The notes: generated by a model from the sequence alone, not told the origin. Shown: positions 53,062 through 62,092, counted from the stretch's first letter. The stretch: DNA of 64,000 nucleotides from Pacificispira spongiicola (GCF_012926505.1 NZ_JABBNT010000001.1:992001-1056000); one strand, 5' to 3'. Numbers and translations are program-made.

Positions 53062-54558
53062 GTGCGACAGCGAAACGCGACGCACGGATGGGAGAAACAC
53101 GCACAATTATTGGCACAGGCCTTTGCCCTATATCGTTCGGGCAAAGGTGAAGAAGGCGCCCGACATTGCCGGGCCGTGCTGCAATCCGATCCGAATAATG
53201 TGAAGGCCCTGCACCTGTTGGCGGTTATCCGTCACGCGTCGGGCAAATATGACGAGGCGTTCCGTCATCTGGAACGGGCGATGAAGCTCGCGCCGGACAG
53301 CGCGGAGCTTCGCCGCCACTGCATCCAAACCGCGGCCAGCGCCAACCGGCACCAGACGGCCCTGCGCCACGCCGACGCGTTTCTGAAACGTTGGCCGGAA
53401 GCCTTGGACGTTCAAATCGAACGCGCCAGGCTGCTCGACAAATCGGGACGTCCGGCTGACGCCGTCAGATGGCTGGAAGACCTGGATACGCGGCGGCCCG
53501 GCAACATCAATGTACTGGCGCCGCTGTCGTCGTTGCTGAAACAATCGGGACGATTGGACGACGCGGAAAAAGTTTGCCGTCAGGCGATTGCCATCGCCCC
53601 GGACGAAGCCGGACTGCACAACAATCTGGGCAACGTCCTTGGACGGCAAGAACGCCATCACGAAGCGGTTGAATGCTATCAGCGCGCCATAGATCTGAAC
53701 CCGCGTTTCGCCTCCGCTTACAGCAATCTCGGCGAAACACTGACGACCCTGGGCGACCATTCGAATGCGCTTGCCGCCTTCGATCGGTGCAAGACCCGGT
53801 ATGCCGAATCCCGCGCGCTGGTAAGCCTTGCCCATCTGAAGCATTGGGATGAATTCGACGCGCGACTGCGGACCTATGCGGAAACAGACCCGATCAACCT
53901 GCGCAAAGCGTCGATCAGCGCCTATTGCGCGGAACGTCGGTCGGCCACGGATCCGTACAATTTTTGCCCCGATCCGATGGAAGAAATTCGCATCGCCCCT
54001 CAAGACGCCACCGATATACCGGTGGACCGCCTGAAACAGGCGGTCAAGGTGCAGGACGCCGTTTGGGAGCCGAGCGGCAAAACGACGACGGGCGGTTTCC
54101 AGTCGACCGGCAATCTGTTTGCCACGCCTTGCCCCGTCCTCGGAAAGCTTGAAAGCCATATCCGAACCTGTGCTGAGCGGTATCGGGCAGATCGGGCGGA
54201 CCTTACCACCGACCTCGTCTTGCAATGGCCGGACCGTTACCGTCTTCAGGCATGGTATGTCGAATTGCGTTCCGGCGGCTACCAAGCCCCACACATCCAT
54301 CCGGAAGGATGGGTCAGCGGCGTCGTCTATCTGAATATCCCGGATACCGGCGACGCAGCGGAAGAAGGGGCAATCGAATTCACCCTGCGCGGCGATACCT
54401 TCCCGGAACTGGCGAACCGTCCGCACCCGACGATCCGTCATAAGCCGACACCGGGAGATGTCGTGCTGTTCCCGTCGTCCCTGTATCATCGAACATTGCC
54501 GTTCGACAGCCAGGATGCCCGGGTTTGCATCGCCTTCGACATGGTGCCCGAACGCTAG
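53062..54558 (+). CDS. TPR protein with C-terminal putative 2-oxoglutarate/Fe(II) oxygenase domain
   Basis: This 498-aa protein starts at GTG 53062. The first 270 residues are TPR repeats (FALYRSGKGEEGARHCRAVL, YDEAFRHLERAMKLAPDSAE, RHHEAVECYQRAIDLNPRFA). Residues about 385-495 fit the 2OG-FeII_Oxy_5 type: QAWYVELRSGGYQAPHIHPE supplies the metal-binding HxH, PGDVVLFPSSLYHRTLPFDS the second His, and DARVCIAFD the final strand. Such proteins may hydroxylate proteins or sugars. The partner is unknown and there is no signal peptide. It is monocistronic and converges with rpsU. Confidence 0.85.
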   Translation: MRQRNATHGWEKHAQLLAQAFALYRSGKGEEGARHCRAVLQSDPNNVKALHLLAVIRHASGKYDEAFRHLERAMKLAPDSAELRRHCIQTAASANRHQTALRHADAFLKRWPEALDVQIERARLLDKSGRPADAVRWLEDLDTRRPGNINVLAPLSSLLKQSGRLDDAEKVCRQAIAIAPDEAGLHNNLGNVLGRQERHHEAVECYQRAIDLNPRFASAYSNLGETLTTLGDHSNALAAFDRCKTRYAESRALVSLAHLKHWDEFDARLRTYAETDPINLRKASISAYCAERRSATDPYNFCPDPMEEIRIAPQDATDIPVDRLKQAVKVQDAVWEPSGKTTTGGFQSTGNLFATPCPVLGKLESHIRTCAERYRADRADLTTDLVLQWPDRYRLQAWYVELRSGGYQAPHIHPEGWVSGVVYLNIPDTGDAAEEGAIEFTLRGDTFPELANRPHPTIRHKPTPGDVVLFPSSLYHRTLPFDSQDARVCIAFDMVPER

Positions 54559-54574
54559 GCCCCCCAAAAAGCAA

Positions 54575-54603
54575 AAACGCCCCCGATCAAATCGAGAGCG
54601 TTT
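54575..54603. terminator. Terminator between the TPR-oxygenase gene and rpsU
   Basis: AAACGC / GCGTTT outer and CGAT / ATCG inner stems with a small internal bulge lie between two convergent genes. Short T-runs flank on both strands. Confidence 0.6.
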
Positions 54604-54645
54604 CCACTGAAGTGTCGGATCCGAGAATCCGGCGTCAGGTCTAGA

Positions 54646-54849
54646 CTAGAACCCTTCGCGCTCCAGGCGCTTCCGTAGAAGTTTACGGTGGCGCCGCTGC
54701 GCTTCCGCCTTTTCCCGGGCCTTTTTCTCGGACGGCTTTTCAAAATGCCGACGGAGTTTCATTTCCCGGAAGACGCCTTCGCGCTGCAATTTTTTCTTGA
54801 GCGCACGGAGGGCCTGATCGACGTTGTTATCGCGAACGATGACCTGCAC
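54646..54849 (-). CDS. rpsU: 30S ribosomal protein S21
   Basis: This 67-aa basic protein ([40 protein letters not shown]) is unmistakably S21, needed for natural-mRNA initiation on the 30S subunit. The start codon is GTG 54849. It diverges from the deformylase-COQ9 operon, an arrangement that gave the COQ9 family its alternative name, rpsU-divergently transcribed protein. Confidence 0.97.
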   Translation of the reverse strand: MQVIVRDNNVDQALRALKKKLQREGVFREMKLRRHFEKPSEKKAREKAEAQRRHRKLLRKRLEREGF

Positions 54850-55005
54850 TTGCTTTCACCCGCCTTTCAAGCGATTGAAGTTTTGTGTAACCGCAATAAA
54901 TCGCGGTTTCCGGAGGCTATTCCCCCGGATGTGAGCGCGGCTAATAGCACTATAGGGGCGGCTTGTGAAGCCCTTTTGGTTGGAAGACGGGAGTTTAAGG
55001 GCGCC

Positions 55006-55596
55006 ATGGCCATATTGAAAATCGCTAGGATGGGCCATCCGGTCTTGCGAACAATCGCGGACCCGGTGGACGATCCGACCGACCCCGCCTTTTTGGAATT
55101 TCTGGACGACATGGTCGAAACCATGGACGACGCCGACGGAACCGGCCTTGCGGCACCGCAAGTCCATGTCCCTCTGCGGGCCGTCGTCTATTTCGTATCG
55201 GCCGCGCGCGGCGGGGAAAACGTACCGCTGACGGCGCTGATCAATCCCGTCATCGAACCGCTGACCGACGAGGTCGCCTATGATTGGGAAGGCTGCCTGT
55301 CCGTGCCGGGCATGCTGGGCCTTGTGCCGCGGCCGACGCGAATCCGGCTGACGGCGGTCGGCGCCGACGGCGAGACGATCGACAAGGAAGTGACCGGCTT
55401 CCATGCCCGCGTCCTGCAACACGAATGCGACCATCTGGACGGCATCCTATACCCGCAACGCATGGACGATTTGTCCCTGCTGATCTTCCGGGATGAGCTT
55501 CGGCATGGTATGCCTGCACGGGCGCGGGAATTGATGGGCCTTCCACCCGAAACGGAAGACGAAGAGGAATTGGACGATGCCGAGAACGAAATCTGA
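55006..55596 (+). CDS. def: Peptide deformylase (second copy)
   Basis: This 196-aa deformylase paralogue has metal and catalytic motifs GTGLAAPQVHVPL, EGCLSVPGMLGLV and LQHECDHLDGILYPQRMD. SVPG replaces the SFPD of the first copy, and the sequence is longer near the C-terminus with an acidic tail (ETEDEEELDDAE). I start at ATG 55006, since the first 100 codons of the open frame carry no family similarity. It overlaps the COQ9 gene by 20 bp. A specialised or stress-resistant role is conceivable, but not shown. Confidence 0.92.
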   Translation: MAILKIARMGHPVLRTIADPVDDPTDPAFLEFLDDMVETMDDADGTGLAAPQVHVPLRAVVYFVSAARGGENVPLTALINPVIEPLTDEVAYDWEGCLSVPGMLGLVPRPTRIRLTAVGADGETIDKEVTGFHARVLQHECDHLDGILYPQRMDDLSLLIFRDELRHGMPARARELMGLPPETEDEEELDDAENEI

Positions 55597-56284
55597 TGCC
55601 CCCGAGGCGGATGCACACGAGGCGGATGCATACGAAGCCGATACGCGCGAAATTCGCGACCGGCTGATCCGGGCCGCCTTGCCGCATGTTCCCTTCGACG
55701 GCTGGACGACGGTGGCGCTGAGCCGCGCGGCGACGGATATCGGCTTGACGGTAGACGACGCCAAGACTTTCTTCCCTGGCATCGGACGCGACATGGTGGC
55801 GTGGCACAGCCAGATGGCGGATCGGGAGATGCTGACCTCTCTGGCCGAACAGGATCTGGACGGGATGAAAATCCGCGACCGGATCGCGACTGCCGTGATG
55901 ACCCGTCTGAACCAGCACGAACCGGATCGGGAAGCCGTGCGCCGAGGGCTGGCCCTGCTGGCATTGCCGCAGAATTCCGGTCTGGCGCTGCGTCTTTTGT
56001 ACCGCACCGTGGACGATATGTGGTTCGCGGCGGGCGATCGGTCGACGGACTGGAATTTCTATTCCAAACGCGCGCTGCTGGCCGGTGTCTATTCATCGAC
56101 CCTGCTGGTCTGGCTGAACGATCACAGCGAGGATTTCGCGGAAACCCGCGCCTTCCTGGCCCGCCGGATCGAGGACGTGATGAAAGTGCCGAAGGTGAAG
56201 GCCCGCCTTGCCAAGATTGCGGATATCGTGCCCGCGCGGCTGCGCGCCTTCCAATCCTTCGGCCGCATGCGCGGCGCGCGCTGA
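55577..56284 (+). CDS. COQ9 family ubiquinone biosynthesis protein
   Basis: This 235-aa protein belongs to the COQ9/rpsU-divergently-transcribed family, lipid-binding TetR-fold proteins that assist ubiquinone hydroxylation. The family core RLIRAALPHVPFDGWTTVAL, then GIGRDMVAWHSQMADREMLT, and the C-terminal NFYSKRALLAGVYSSTLLVW are present. The N-terminus carries three near-copies of EADAHEADAYEAD-type residues, from a 15-bp DNA repeat (55602-55646). The location opposite rpsU and in one operon with a deformylase is the classical context, and ubiG at 52 kb fits the same pathway. Confidence 0.9.
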   Translation: MPRTKSDAPEADAHEADAYEADTREIRDRLIRAALPHVPFDGWTTVALSRAATDIGLTVDDAKTFFPGIGRDMVAWHSQMADREMLTSLAEQDLDGMKIRDRIATAVMTRLNQHEPDREAVRRGLALLALPQNSGLALRLLYRTVDDMWFAAGDRSTDWNFYSKRALLAGVYSSTLLVWLNDHSEDFAETRAFLARRIEDVMKVPKVKARLAKIADIVPARLRAFQSFGRMRGAR

Positions 56285-56292
56285 CCGGTCGG

Positions 56293-56652
56293 ATGCCGAT
56301 GCTCTTCCAACATATGAAAGAGGAGCTGAAGGACGCCGAAAAGGCGGGCTGGCGGGAAGAAGCGCGCCTCGTTTCCCGCAACACCATAATGGCCTCCGCC
56401 GCCGCTTTCGTGCCGTTCGGCGTGTTGATCGCCATTGCCGCCATGATGATCTGGCGCTGGGTGGAAGGCGTGCCCAGCTTGTTGCTGCACTCCGCCTATC
56501 TTTATCCGCTTACCGGAATCGCCGGTATCGCCTTCGCCCTATTCCTGCATGGCAAGAATCTGTTCACCGCCGCGATGGTGTCGGCGCTGCTGCCCTTCCT
56601 GTGGATCCCGACATTCTTCGGGACCGCGCTCTATTGGATCTTCCTGGAATAG
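56293..56652 (+). CDS. Small membrane protein of unknown function
   Basis: This 119-aa protein has a charged N-terminal helix (MKEELKDAEKAGWREEARLV) and three predicted membrane segments (SAAAFVPFGVLIAIAAMMIW; LYPLTGIAGIAFALFL; MVSALLPFLWIPTFFGTAL). It sits 8 bp after the COQ9-like gene in the same direction, so it probably shares the transcript. I do not recognise the family. ATG 56293 or 56299 is possible. A membrane partner of COQ9 is a guess. Confidence 0.7.
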   Translation: MPMLFQHMKEELKDAEKAGWREEARLVSRNTIMASAAAFVPFGVLIAIAAMMIWRWVEGVPSLLLHSAYLYPLTGIAGIAFALFLHGKNLFTAAMVSALLPFLWIPTFFGTALYWIFLE

Positions 56653-56656
56653 GGCG

Positions 56657-57748
56657 TCAGGCCTTTTCCGGCCAAACGTAATTGACATGGCCCATCTTGC
56701 GGCCCGGGCGGCTTTCCGCCTTGCCATAGAGATGCAGCCGTGCGCCGGGTTCCCCGAGGAATTTTTCCCAATCGTCGGATTCCGAACCGATCAGGTTCAC
56801 CATCTCGCACCGGCCGACCCGCGTCGTATCGCCCAGCGGCAAGCCGCAGACCGCGCGGACGACCTGTTCGAACTGGCTGGTTGCCGCCCCGTCGATGGTC
56901 CAGTGACCGGAATTATGCGGACGCGGTGCCATTTCATTGACCAGCACACGGCCGTCGCGCAGAACGAACATCTCCACCGCCAGCAACCCGATATAGTCCA
57001 AGGCCGCAATCGTGGTCCGGGCGATGTTTTCAGCCTTCGCCGCGATATCGGCGGCGACCCCCGCCGGGACCAGCGTGCGATGCAGGATATGGTCGCGGTG
57101 AATATTCTCCACCGGCTCGAAACAGGCGATTTGGCCGTCCAGCCCACGGGCCGCGAGGACGGAGATTTCCAGATCGAAATCCACAAAGCCTTCCAGAACG
57201 CAGGGCACGCCGCCCAGCGTGTCGAACAGCCCGTCGATATCCGTATCGGTCTTGATCCCGGCCTGCCCTTTTCCGTCATAGCCCAACCGCGCGGTCTTCA
57301 GCACGGCGGGACGACCGATTTTGTCCAAGGCCGCCTCAAGGTCCGCCTGGGACGCGACCGGCGCCCAGGGCGCGGTTTCAATTCCCGCGAGACTCAGGAA
57401 GGTCTTTTCTTCCGCCCGATCCTGGGCGACGGCCAGCGCCTGCGCCCCCGGACGCACCGGCACGGTTTCGGCAAGGCGTTCCGCCGCCGCAATCGGCACG
57501 TTTTCGAATTCCAGCGTAATCACGTCGACGGATTTCGCGAAGGCGTCCAGCGCCGCCAGATCGTCATATCCCGCCGCCAGATGGTCGGCGACATGGCTGG
57601 CCGGGCAATCGACCTGCGGTTCGAAGATACGGCAGCGGTAGCCCAGCCGCGCAGCCGCCAGCACCAGCATGCGGCCCAACTGTCCGCCACCGAGGATTCC
57701 GATGGTCGATCCTGGCGGCAGAGTTCGATTGGGGGGGTTATTGGACAT
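56657..57748 (-). CDS. purK: 5-(carboxyamino)imidazole ribonucleotide synthase PurK
   Basis: This 363-aa ATP-grasp enzyme carboxylates AIR in purine synthesis. [20 protein letters not shown] at the start, the ATP-grasp core ([40 protein letters not shown]) and [20 protein letters not shown] are complete. I start at ATG 57748 (MSNNPPNRT). It overlaps purE by 11 bp, the usual purEK operon, and feeds its product to PurE. Confidence 0.96.
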   Translation of the reverse strand: MSNNPPNRTLPPGSTIGILGGGQLGRMLVLAAARLGYRCRIFEPQVDCPASHVADHLAAGYDDLAALDAFAKSVDVITLEFENVPIAAAERLAETVPVRPGAQALAVAQDRAEEKTFLSLAGIETAPWAPVASQADLEAALDKIGRPAVLKTARLGYDGKGQAGIKTDTDIDGLFDTLGGVPCVLEGFVDFDLEISVLAARGLDGQIACFEPVENIHRDHILHRTLVPAGVAADIAAKAENIARTTIAALDYIGLLAVEMFVLRDGRVLVNEMAPRPHNSGHWTIDGAATSQFEQVVRAVCGLPLGDTTRVGRCEMVNLIGSESDDWEKFLGEPGARLHLYGKAESRPGRKMGHVNYVWPEKA

Positions 57749-58235
57749 CGTCAACCGGCTCCTCGGCCACGGCGGCGGTCTGACGGGCGCGGAAATCGTC
57801 CAGCGCCGCCGCAATCGCCGGGTCGTTCAGGGCGAGGACTGCCGCCGATAGCAGCGCGGCATTGATCGCCCCCGCGCGGCCGATGGCCAGCGTCCCGACG
57901 GGAATACCCGCCGGCATCTGAACGATAGACAGAAGGCTGTCCTGCCCCTTCAGGGTCTTTGATTCGATGGGGACACCAAAAACAGGCAGCGGCGTCATCG
58001 ATGCCGTCATACCCGGCAGATGCGCCGCGCCGCCCGCACCCGCGATGATCGCCTTCAGGCCCCGCGCCTTCGCGCTTTCGGCATAGTCGACAAGACGCTT
58101 CGGCGTCCGGTGCGCGGACACGATCCGGGCCTCGAACGGGACGCCCAGCGCCTCCAGGGTATCGGCGGCATGCTTCATGGTGGGCCAGTCCGACTGACTG
58201 CCCATGATGATACCGATCTGGGGGGTGACGCTCAT
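57738..58235 (-). CDS. purE: 5-(carboxyamino)imidazole ribonucleotide mutase PurE
   Basis: This 165-aa class I PurE contains [36 protein letters not shown] and [19 protein letters not shown], the complete substrate site. Start choice: AAGGAG lies 6 nt ahead of ATG 58235 (MSVTPQIG), whereas ATG 58241 is too close. It is upstream of purK and overlaps it by 11 bp. Confidence 0.97.
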   Translation of the reverse strand: MSVTPQIGIIMGSQSDWPTMKHAADTLEALGVPFEARIVSAHRTPKRLVDYAESAKARGLKAIIAGAGGAAHLPGMTASMTPLPVFGVPIESKTLKGQDSLLSIVQMPAGIPVGTLAIGRAGAINAALLSAAVLALNDPAIAAALDDFRARQTAAVAEEPVDDVQ

Positions 58236-58373
58236 ACCCATCTCCTTACGAGCAAGCCCGGAAAGGCCGGGAGTATAGGGATGGCGGCGGCGCATGCAAG
58301 GCACGGTATTACCATGATGATTCCGATCCGCCTTCGTCGCTATGTTCCCATATTCTTATGGTATAGTAGTTGT

Positions 58374-59204
58374 ATGAAGACAGATGAAACAAACCTGCCG
58401 AAAGACCCGCCCAGCGTTGATCGCCGTCTTGCCGTCGGATCGGTCGCCGGCGCAACGGCGGCGCATGTCAAATCCTCCGCGGAACGCGATAGCGACACGA
58501 TGGAATCGTGGCGGCGGTCCAGTCCCCGCGAACGCCGCCGCATGCCGCGAGACCCGGTGGAGCTTCACGGATTCGATCTTGAAAAGGCCACCCCGGCGAC
58601 CCGTCGGGTAATATCTTCCTTTTCCGCGGACTTGGCGGAAGTCTACGAAGCCCTCGACAAGGCTGAACATCAGTTGGAACGCGCCCTTGAGGCCCGCCGC
58701 ACGAATCCGTTCACCGGGCTTATGCGCGCGGACGTGTTCATGACGGAAATCGATCATCTCGAATATCTGGACCGCCAGGAAGGAGAGGGCGTGCACAGTT
58801 CCATCGCCGTCTATTCCGTGCCGGGTCTGACGGACCTCAAGGCCCGACGCGGTCGCGCCGCGGCGGAACGGATCGCCGTGCGGATCGGTCGTATTCTGGC
58901 AGATGCCGTCGCCCCCAGCGAACCCGCCTGTCGGATCGGCGACACGGATTTTGCGGTTCTGCTGACCGCCCTGTCCGGTAAACCGGCGGAAGACCGGGCG
59001 CATGCTCTGGCAAGGGTTCTTCAAAAATCCCTGGATGACTTCCCGGACCGGTTCGCGCCGCATGACCGGATCGCCTATGGGTTTGCCATGCTGGAAAGCG
59101 GTAAAAGCGCGTTGGAGACGATCGACGCAGCGGATGTCGCGCTGAGGACATTGGACGCGGAGGTAAAGACATCCTCGCGTTCGGCAACCGACGTTACATT
59201 ATAG
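58374..59204 (+). CDS. Degenerate GGDEF-domain protein
   Basis: This 276-aa protein has a disordered N-terminus, a helical linker (ADLAEVYEALDKAEHQLERA) and a GGDEF fold at about residues 105-265 (NPFTGLMRADVFMTEIDHLE, SIAVYSVPGLTDLKARRGRA). The active-site motif GG[DE]EF reads GDTDF (CRIGDTDFAVLLTA), so cyclase activity is unlikely. Such proteins can bind nucleotides or act as scaffolds. ATG 58374 has no clear Shine-Dalgarno and lies right after ATGGTATAGT, the word that precedes the HD-GYP gene. Confidence 0.75.
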   Translation: MKTDETNLPKDPPSVDRRLAVGSVAGATAAHVKSSAERDSDTMESWRRSSPRERRRMPRDPVELHGFDLEKATPATRRVISSFSADLAEVYEALDKAEHQLERALEARRTNPFTGLMRADVFMTEIDHLEYLDRQEGEGVHSSIAVYSVPGLTDLKARRGRAAAERIAVRIGRILADAVAPSEPACRIGDTDFAVLLTALSGKPAEDRAHALARVLQKSLDDFPDRFAPHDRIAYGFAMLESGKSALETIDAADVALRTLDAEVKTSSRSATDVTL

Positions 59205-59216
59205 AGCGTCCGCTGA

Positions 59217-59432
59217 TCAGGCGATGATATCCGGAACCAGCAAGGCATTCAGCCGGGACATCTGGTCCTTGATCGCCAGTTTCCGCTTCTTCATCCGTTG
59301 TAGCTGCAACTGATCGAAGGGGGCGGATTCCGAAACCCGGGAAATCATCTGGTCGAGATCGCGATGCTCTTCCGCCAATTCCGCAATACGGGCGTGGATC
59401 GCCGCTTCTTGCTCTTCATCCAATCCTGTCAT
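59217..59432 (-). CDS. DUF465/YdcH family small protein
   Basis: This 71-aa all-helical protein has the YdcH pattern: DEEQEAAIHARIAELAEEHR, DLDQMISRVS and LQLQRMKKRKLAIKDQMSRL. The family forms a coiled hairpin and has no fixed function. It is often found near signalling or housekeeping genes. It converges with the degenerate GGDEF gene, with a 12-bp gap. Confidence 0.88.
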   Translation of the reverse strand: MTGLDEEQEAAIHARIAELAEEHRDLDQMISRVSESAPFDQLQLQRMKKRKLAIKDQMSRLNALLVPDIIA

Positions 59433-59579
59433 CGAAAACCTGAACGATCTACGCCGGAAGGTGGGGTTCGCCGAAATGGCGCGAGCGGACTATAGGCCCT
59501 TTCCAGCGTCAGGTGAAGGGAAGAAGCGGCATGTTAGGCCGACCTTGCCATATTCCTTTTCCTTACCCACCATGCCGGC

Positions 59580-60101
59580 ATGGAAAAGACGGAAACCCAT
59601 GCCGCATTCGAGGCTTTTTGCCTGGATTTTTATAACCGCGACAGCGTTGAAAGCGCCTGTCTGGCGTTGCAGGATACCCTCGACCTTGATGTCGTGATCC
59701 TGCTTCTGTGCTGCTGGACCGGTCGGCACGGCGCCTATTTGTCGGGAGAGGTTTTAACCGCGTTCGACGCGTCCGCCCGCCCCTGGCGAGAAACCGTTGT
59801 CACCCCCTTACGCAAATTGCGGCGGCGTCTGAAATCCGCGGTCGGCGGCATGACGCCCGACATGTCGGACCCGTTTCGGGATTCCGTGAAAAAGCTGGAA
59901 CTGGACGCGGAACTCCTGCTGATCGGCTATGTCGCTGCGCTGCTGGAACGGATTCCGGGAGAAAATGCTCGGGCCGCCGATCGGACAGGCGTCATTCGGG
60001 GAAACATTATCCGATACGCCGAAGGGCGCGGGTTGGACCCGGCCGATCTGCCACGCGATCATGTGGAAGTATTGGCGAAGACAGCCGCAGACCGGATGTG
60101 A
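59580..60101 (+). CDS. TIGR02444 (DUF2390) family protein
   Basis: This 173-aa protein has the family pattern AFEAFCLDFYNRDSVESACL, LQDTLDLDVVILLLCCWTGR, SARPWRETVVTPLRKLRRRL and LELDAELLLIGYVAAL. It is cytoplasmic and of unknown function. It stands alone, ending 22 bp before the convergent mlaC gene. The Cys-rich LLLCCWTG is the usual LLLFCLW position, slightly altered. Confidence 0.85.
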   Translation: MEKTETHAAFEAFCLDFYNRDSVESACLALQDTLDLDVVILLLCCWTGRHGAYLSGEVLTAFDASARPWRETVVTPLRKLRRRLKSAVGGMTPDMSDPFRDSVKKLELDAELLLIGYVAALLERIPGENARAADRTGVIRGNIIRYAEGRGLDPADLPRDHVEVLAKTAADRM

Positions 60102-60123
60102 ACCGAAGACCCGATCCCACCTC

Positions 60124-60780
60124 TTAGGATCGGCTCTGCGCCAGTTCCGCGTTGCGTTCCCGCAATTCCTGAAGAAGTGCCTCGACCTTGCCGCCGCCAC
60201 GGCGGATCACCGACACGAACTCTTCCTTCTGGGTGGTCACCATGGAGGCCCGTTCGACGACGATGTCGATGATCTTATTCTTGCCGTCGACCTCGTGCAC
60301 GATCCAGCGAACCGTCGACGGCGGCGCGCCATCGGTCGAATGAACCAAGATCGATACCGTCGTCGATTCGCGGCTGCCTTCCTTCGTGTCCAAAAGTTCG
60401 ATTTTCTGGCCGGAATAACTTTTAAACATCACGGAATATTTCCGGACGATATTCTCTTCCAGCAGATTCCGGAATTCCGCCATTTCCATATCTGTCGCCC
60501 GCCGGACATAAGGGCCTAAGACCCGTCCAGCGATAAAGTCGACATCCAGGCTGTCGCGAACCAGCTCACGAAAACGTTCCGCACGTACCGAATCGTCCAA
60601 CGACGGATCCGTCAGCGCACCGATCGCCCGATCCGCGAGATTCATAATGAAGGAACCGGCGTCGTCGGATGCATGGGCCACAGACCCGAACCCGGCACGC
60701 GGTTCAGAGCGGTCCTGAAGACCAACACCAAAAGCCAGGAAAAAAGCCGTGAGACCGACCAGAAATCCGATCCGAATCAT
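60124..60780 (-). CDS. MlaC/Ttg2D family phospholipid-binding periplasmic protein
   Basis: This 218-aa protein has a signal peptide (IRIGFLVGLTAFFLAFGVGL, cleavage near VAHA), then MlaC-type segments: DSVRAERFRELVRDSLDVDF, RVLGPYVRRATDMEMAEFRN, VRWIVHEVDGKNKIIDIVVE and MVTTQKEEFVSVIRRGGGKV. MlaC shuttles phospholipids between the outer-membrane MlaA complex and the inner-membrane MlaFEDB ABC transporter. Start ATG 60780 has GAGGG upstream; a TTG at 60795 is also in frame. It follows mlaA by 11 bp in one operon. Confidence 0.9.
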   Translation of the reverse strand: MIRIGFLVGLTAFFLAFGVGLQDRSEPRAGFGSVAHASDDAGSFIMNLADRAIGALTDPSLDDSVRAERFRELVRDSLDVDFIAGRVLGPYVRRATDMEMAEFRNLLEENIVRKYSVMFKSYSGQKIELLDTKEGSRESTTVSILVHSTDGAPPSTVRWIVHEVDGKNKIIDIVVERASMVTTQKEEFVSVIRRGGGKVEALLQELRERNAELAQSRS

Positions 60781-60791
60781 GGGAACATCCC

Positions 60792-61646
60792 TCAATCGGC
60801 TACCGTGTTCGCAGGAAGGGTTCCACTTGCGTCGGATACGGTATCAAGCACGTCCATATCCGCGTCGTCGAAGCTCATATCCGGGATCGCCTCATCCGCA
60901 TCCGCGCCGTTCCGGATCAGACTGTTGCGCTGCTGACGATACAAGCTGCGCACCGTCGCGTAGAAGTCGAGCGACGTTTCTTCCAGATCTTCCAATTGCT
61001 TGTAATTGCGCGAGCGCGTGTCGATCGCTTCAGCCCCGGCACGGATGAACGTGTTGTTCTCGATGACAGGACGATCCGAGTTGTATCCCCACCAACGGAA
61101 GGGATCCAAACCGGAATCCACGATGAACCCGGCGAGATCGCGACCGCTGGACGGGCCCAGGAACGGTAGCATCAGATAGGGCCCTTCACCCACGCCCCAA
61201 ACGGCGAGCGTCTGGCCGAAATCTTCCTCGTGATATTCGAGACCGCCGGAGCCCGCGACGTCGAAGACACCGAAACCGCCGATCGTGTTGAACAGGAACC
61301 GACCCAGCGTATCGCCGGCGCGTTCCACCTCACCCTGCATCAGGTCGTTGGCAAGGATGACCGGCGTTTTCAGATAGCGCAGGAAATTCCGGACGCCATC
61401 CCGAACCAGATCGGGGAGCGCGAATTCGTAGGCCTTGGCCACGGGGCGCAGCACGGCCTTGTCGAGCGCGAGGTTGAATTCAAAAATCGCCTCGTTGAGC
61501 GGTTGAGCGGGGTCGTTCGCTTCTTCATAGATTTCGCGCTCAACCGGGTCGGTCGGCGCGGTAGCACAGGCTGCGACGGCACCGCAAAGAATCAGTGTAG
61601 CCGCCAGAGACCGCAAACAGTTAATGAAGCGCCGAAAATCTGACAT
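60792..61646 (-). CDS. mlaA: MlaA (VacJ) outer-membrane lipoprotein
   Basis: This 284-aa lipoprotein has a signal with a lipobox (ILCGAVAACATAPTD; the Cys is the lipidated residue) and the VacJ pattern: EANDPAQPLNEAIFEFNLAL, DLVRDGVRNFLRYLKTPVIL, FLFNTIGGFGVFDVAGSGGL, EYHEEDFGQTLAVWGVGEGP and LMLPFLGPSSGRDLAGFIVD. MlaA removes mislocalised phospholipids from the outer leaflet. I start at ATG 61646 (MSDFRRFINC). It is upstream of the mlaC-type gene. Two small inverted repeats lie about 215 bp upstream. Confidence 0.93.
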   Translation of the reverse strand: MSDFRRFINCLRSLAATLILCGAVAACATAPTDPVEREIYEEANDPAQPLNEAIFEFNLALDKAVLRPVAKAYEFALPDLVRDGVRNFLRYLKTPVILANDLMQGEVERAGDTLGRFLFNTIGGFGVFDVAGSGGLEYHEEDFGQTLAVWGVGEGPYLMLPFLGPSSGRDLAGFIVDSGLDPFRWWGYNSDRPVIENNTFIRAGAEAIDTRSRNYKQLEDLEETSLDFYATVRSLYRQQRNSLIRNGADADEAIPDMSFDDADMDVLDTVSDASGTLPANTVAD

Positions 61647-62092
61647 TCGGTACAAATCCCTAATCCCCGACGCCCCGGTCCGACGGCGTCAACGCGTTAC
61701 CTCACCACTCACCACGGCACTGACAAAATTCAGTGCCCCGGCGCACTAATAGAAGGTCATCATATTCAAGCTCCGTTAAGAGCGTGTAAACGGACTACCC
61801 TTCGCACCGTCCCTTACGGCATACGCCTGTCGGGATAACACTAGTATCACTACGATAAAATCCTACCCTTGTAGGGAGTTACCATAGGGGTATGGACTGT
61901 TCTATAGTGCCGATTTGAAGGAACACGTTTCCTCCTCAAAGTGTTGCAAAAAAGTCCTCAACCATCCACGGGTGCGCCCTAAAAGACGCATTTCCCTCAC
62001 CCCACTCACCTATCGCGCGATTCAATGCGTCACACGACCGACGGAAGGGTCCTCCGCTGAATATCCCCCATCTGCTCCCGAACGACGGTGAT
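61647..62092. promoter_or_regulatory. Intergenic region upstream of mlaA with twin inverted repeats
   Basis: This 446-bp gap has no gene I can support. It contains CCTAC-CCTT-GTAGG (61862-61875) and CCATA-GGGG-TATGG (61882-61895), two perfect 5+4+5 inverted repeats exactly 20 bp centre-to-centre. A TATAGT follows at 61903-61908 on plus. They could be paired operators controlling mlaA, the thioesterase gene, or both. Confidence 0.45.
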
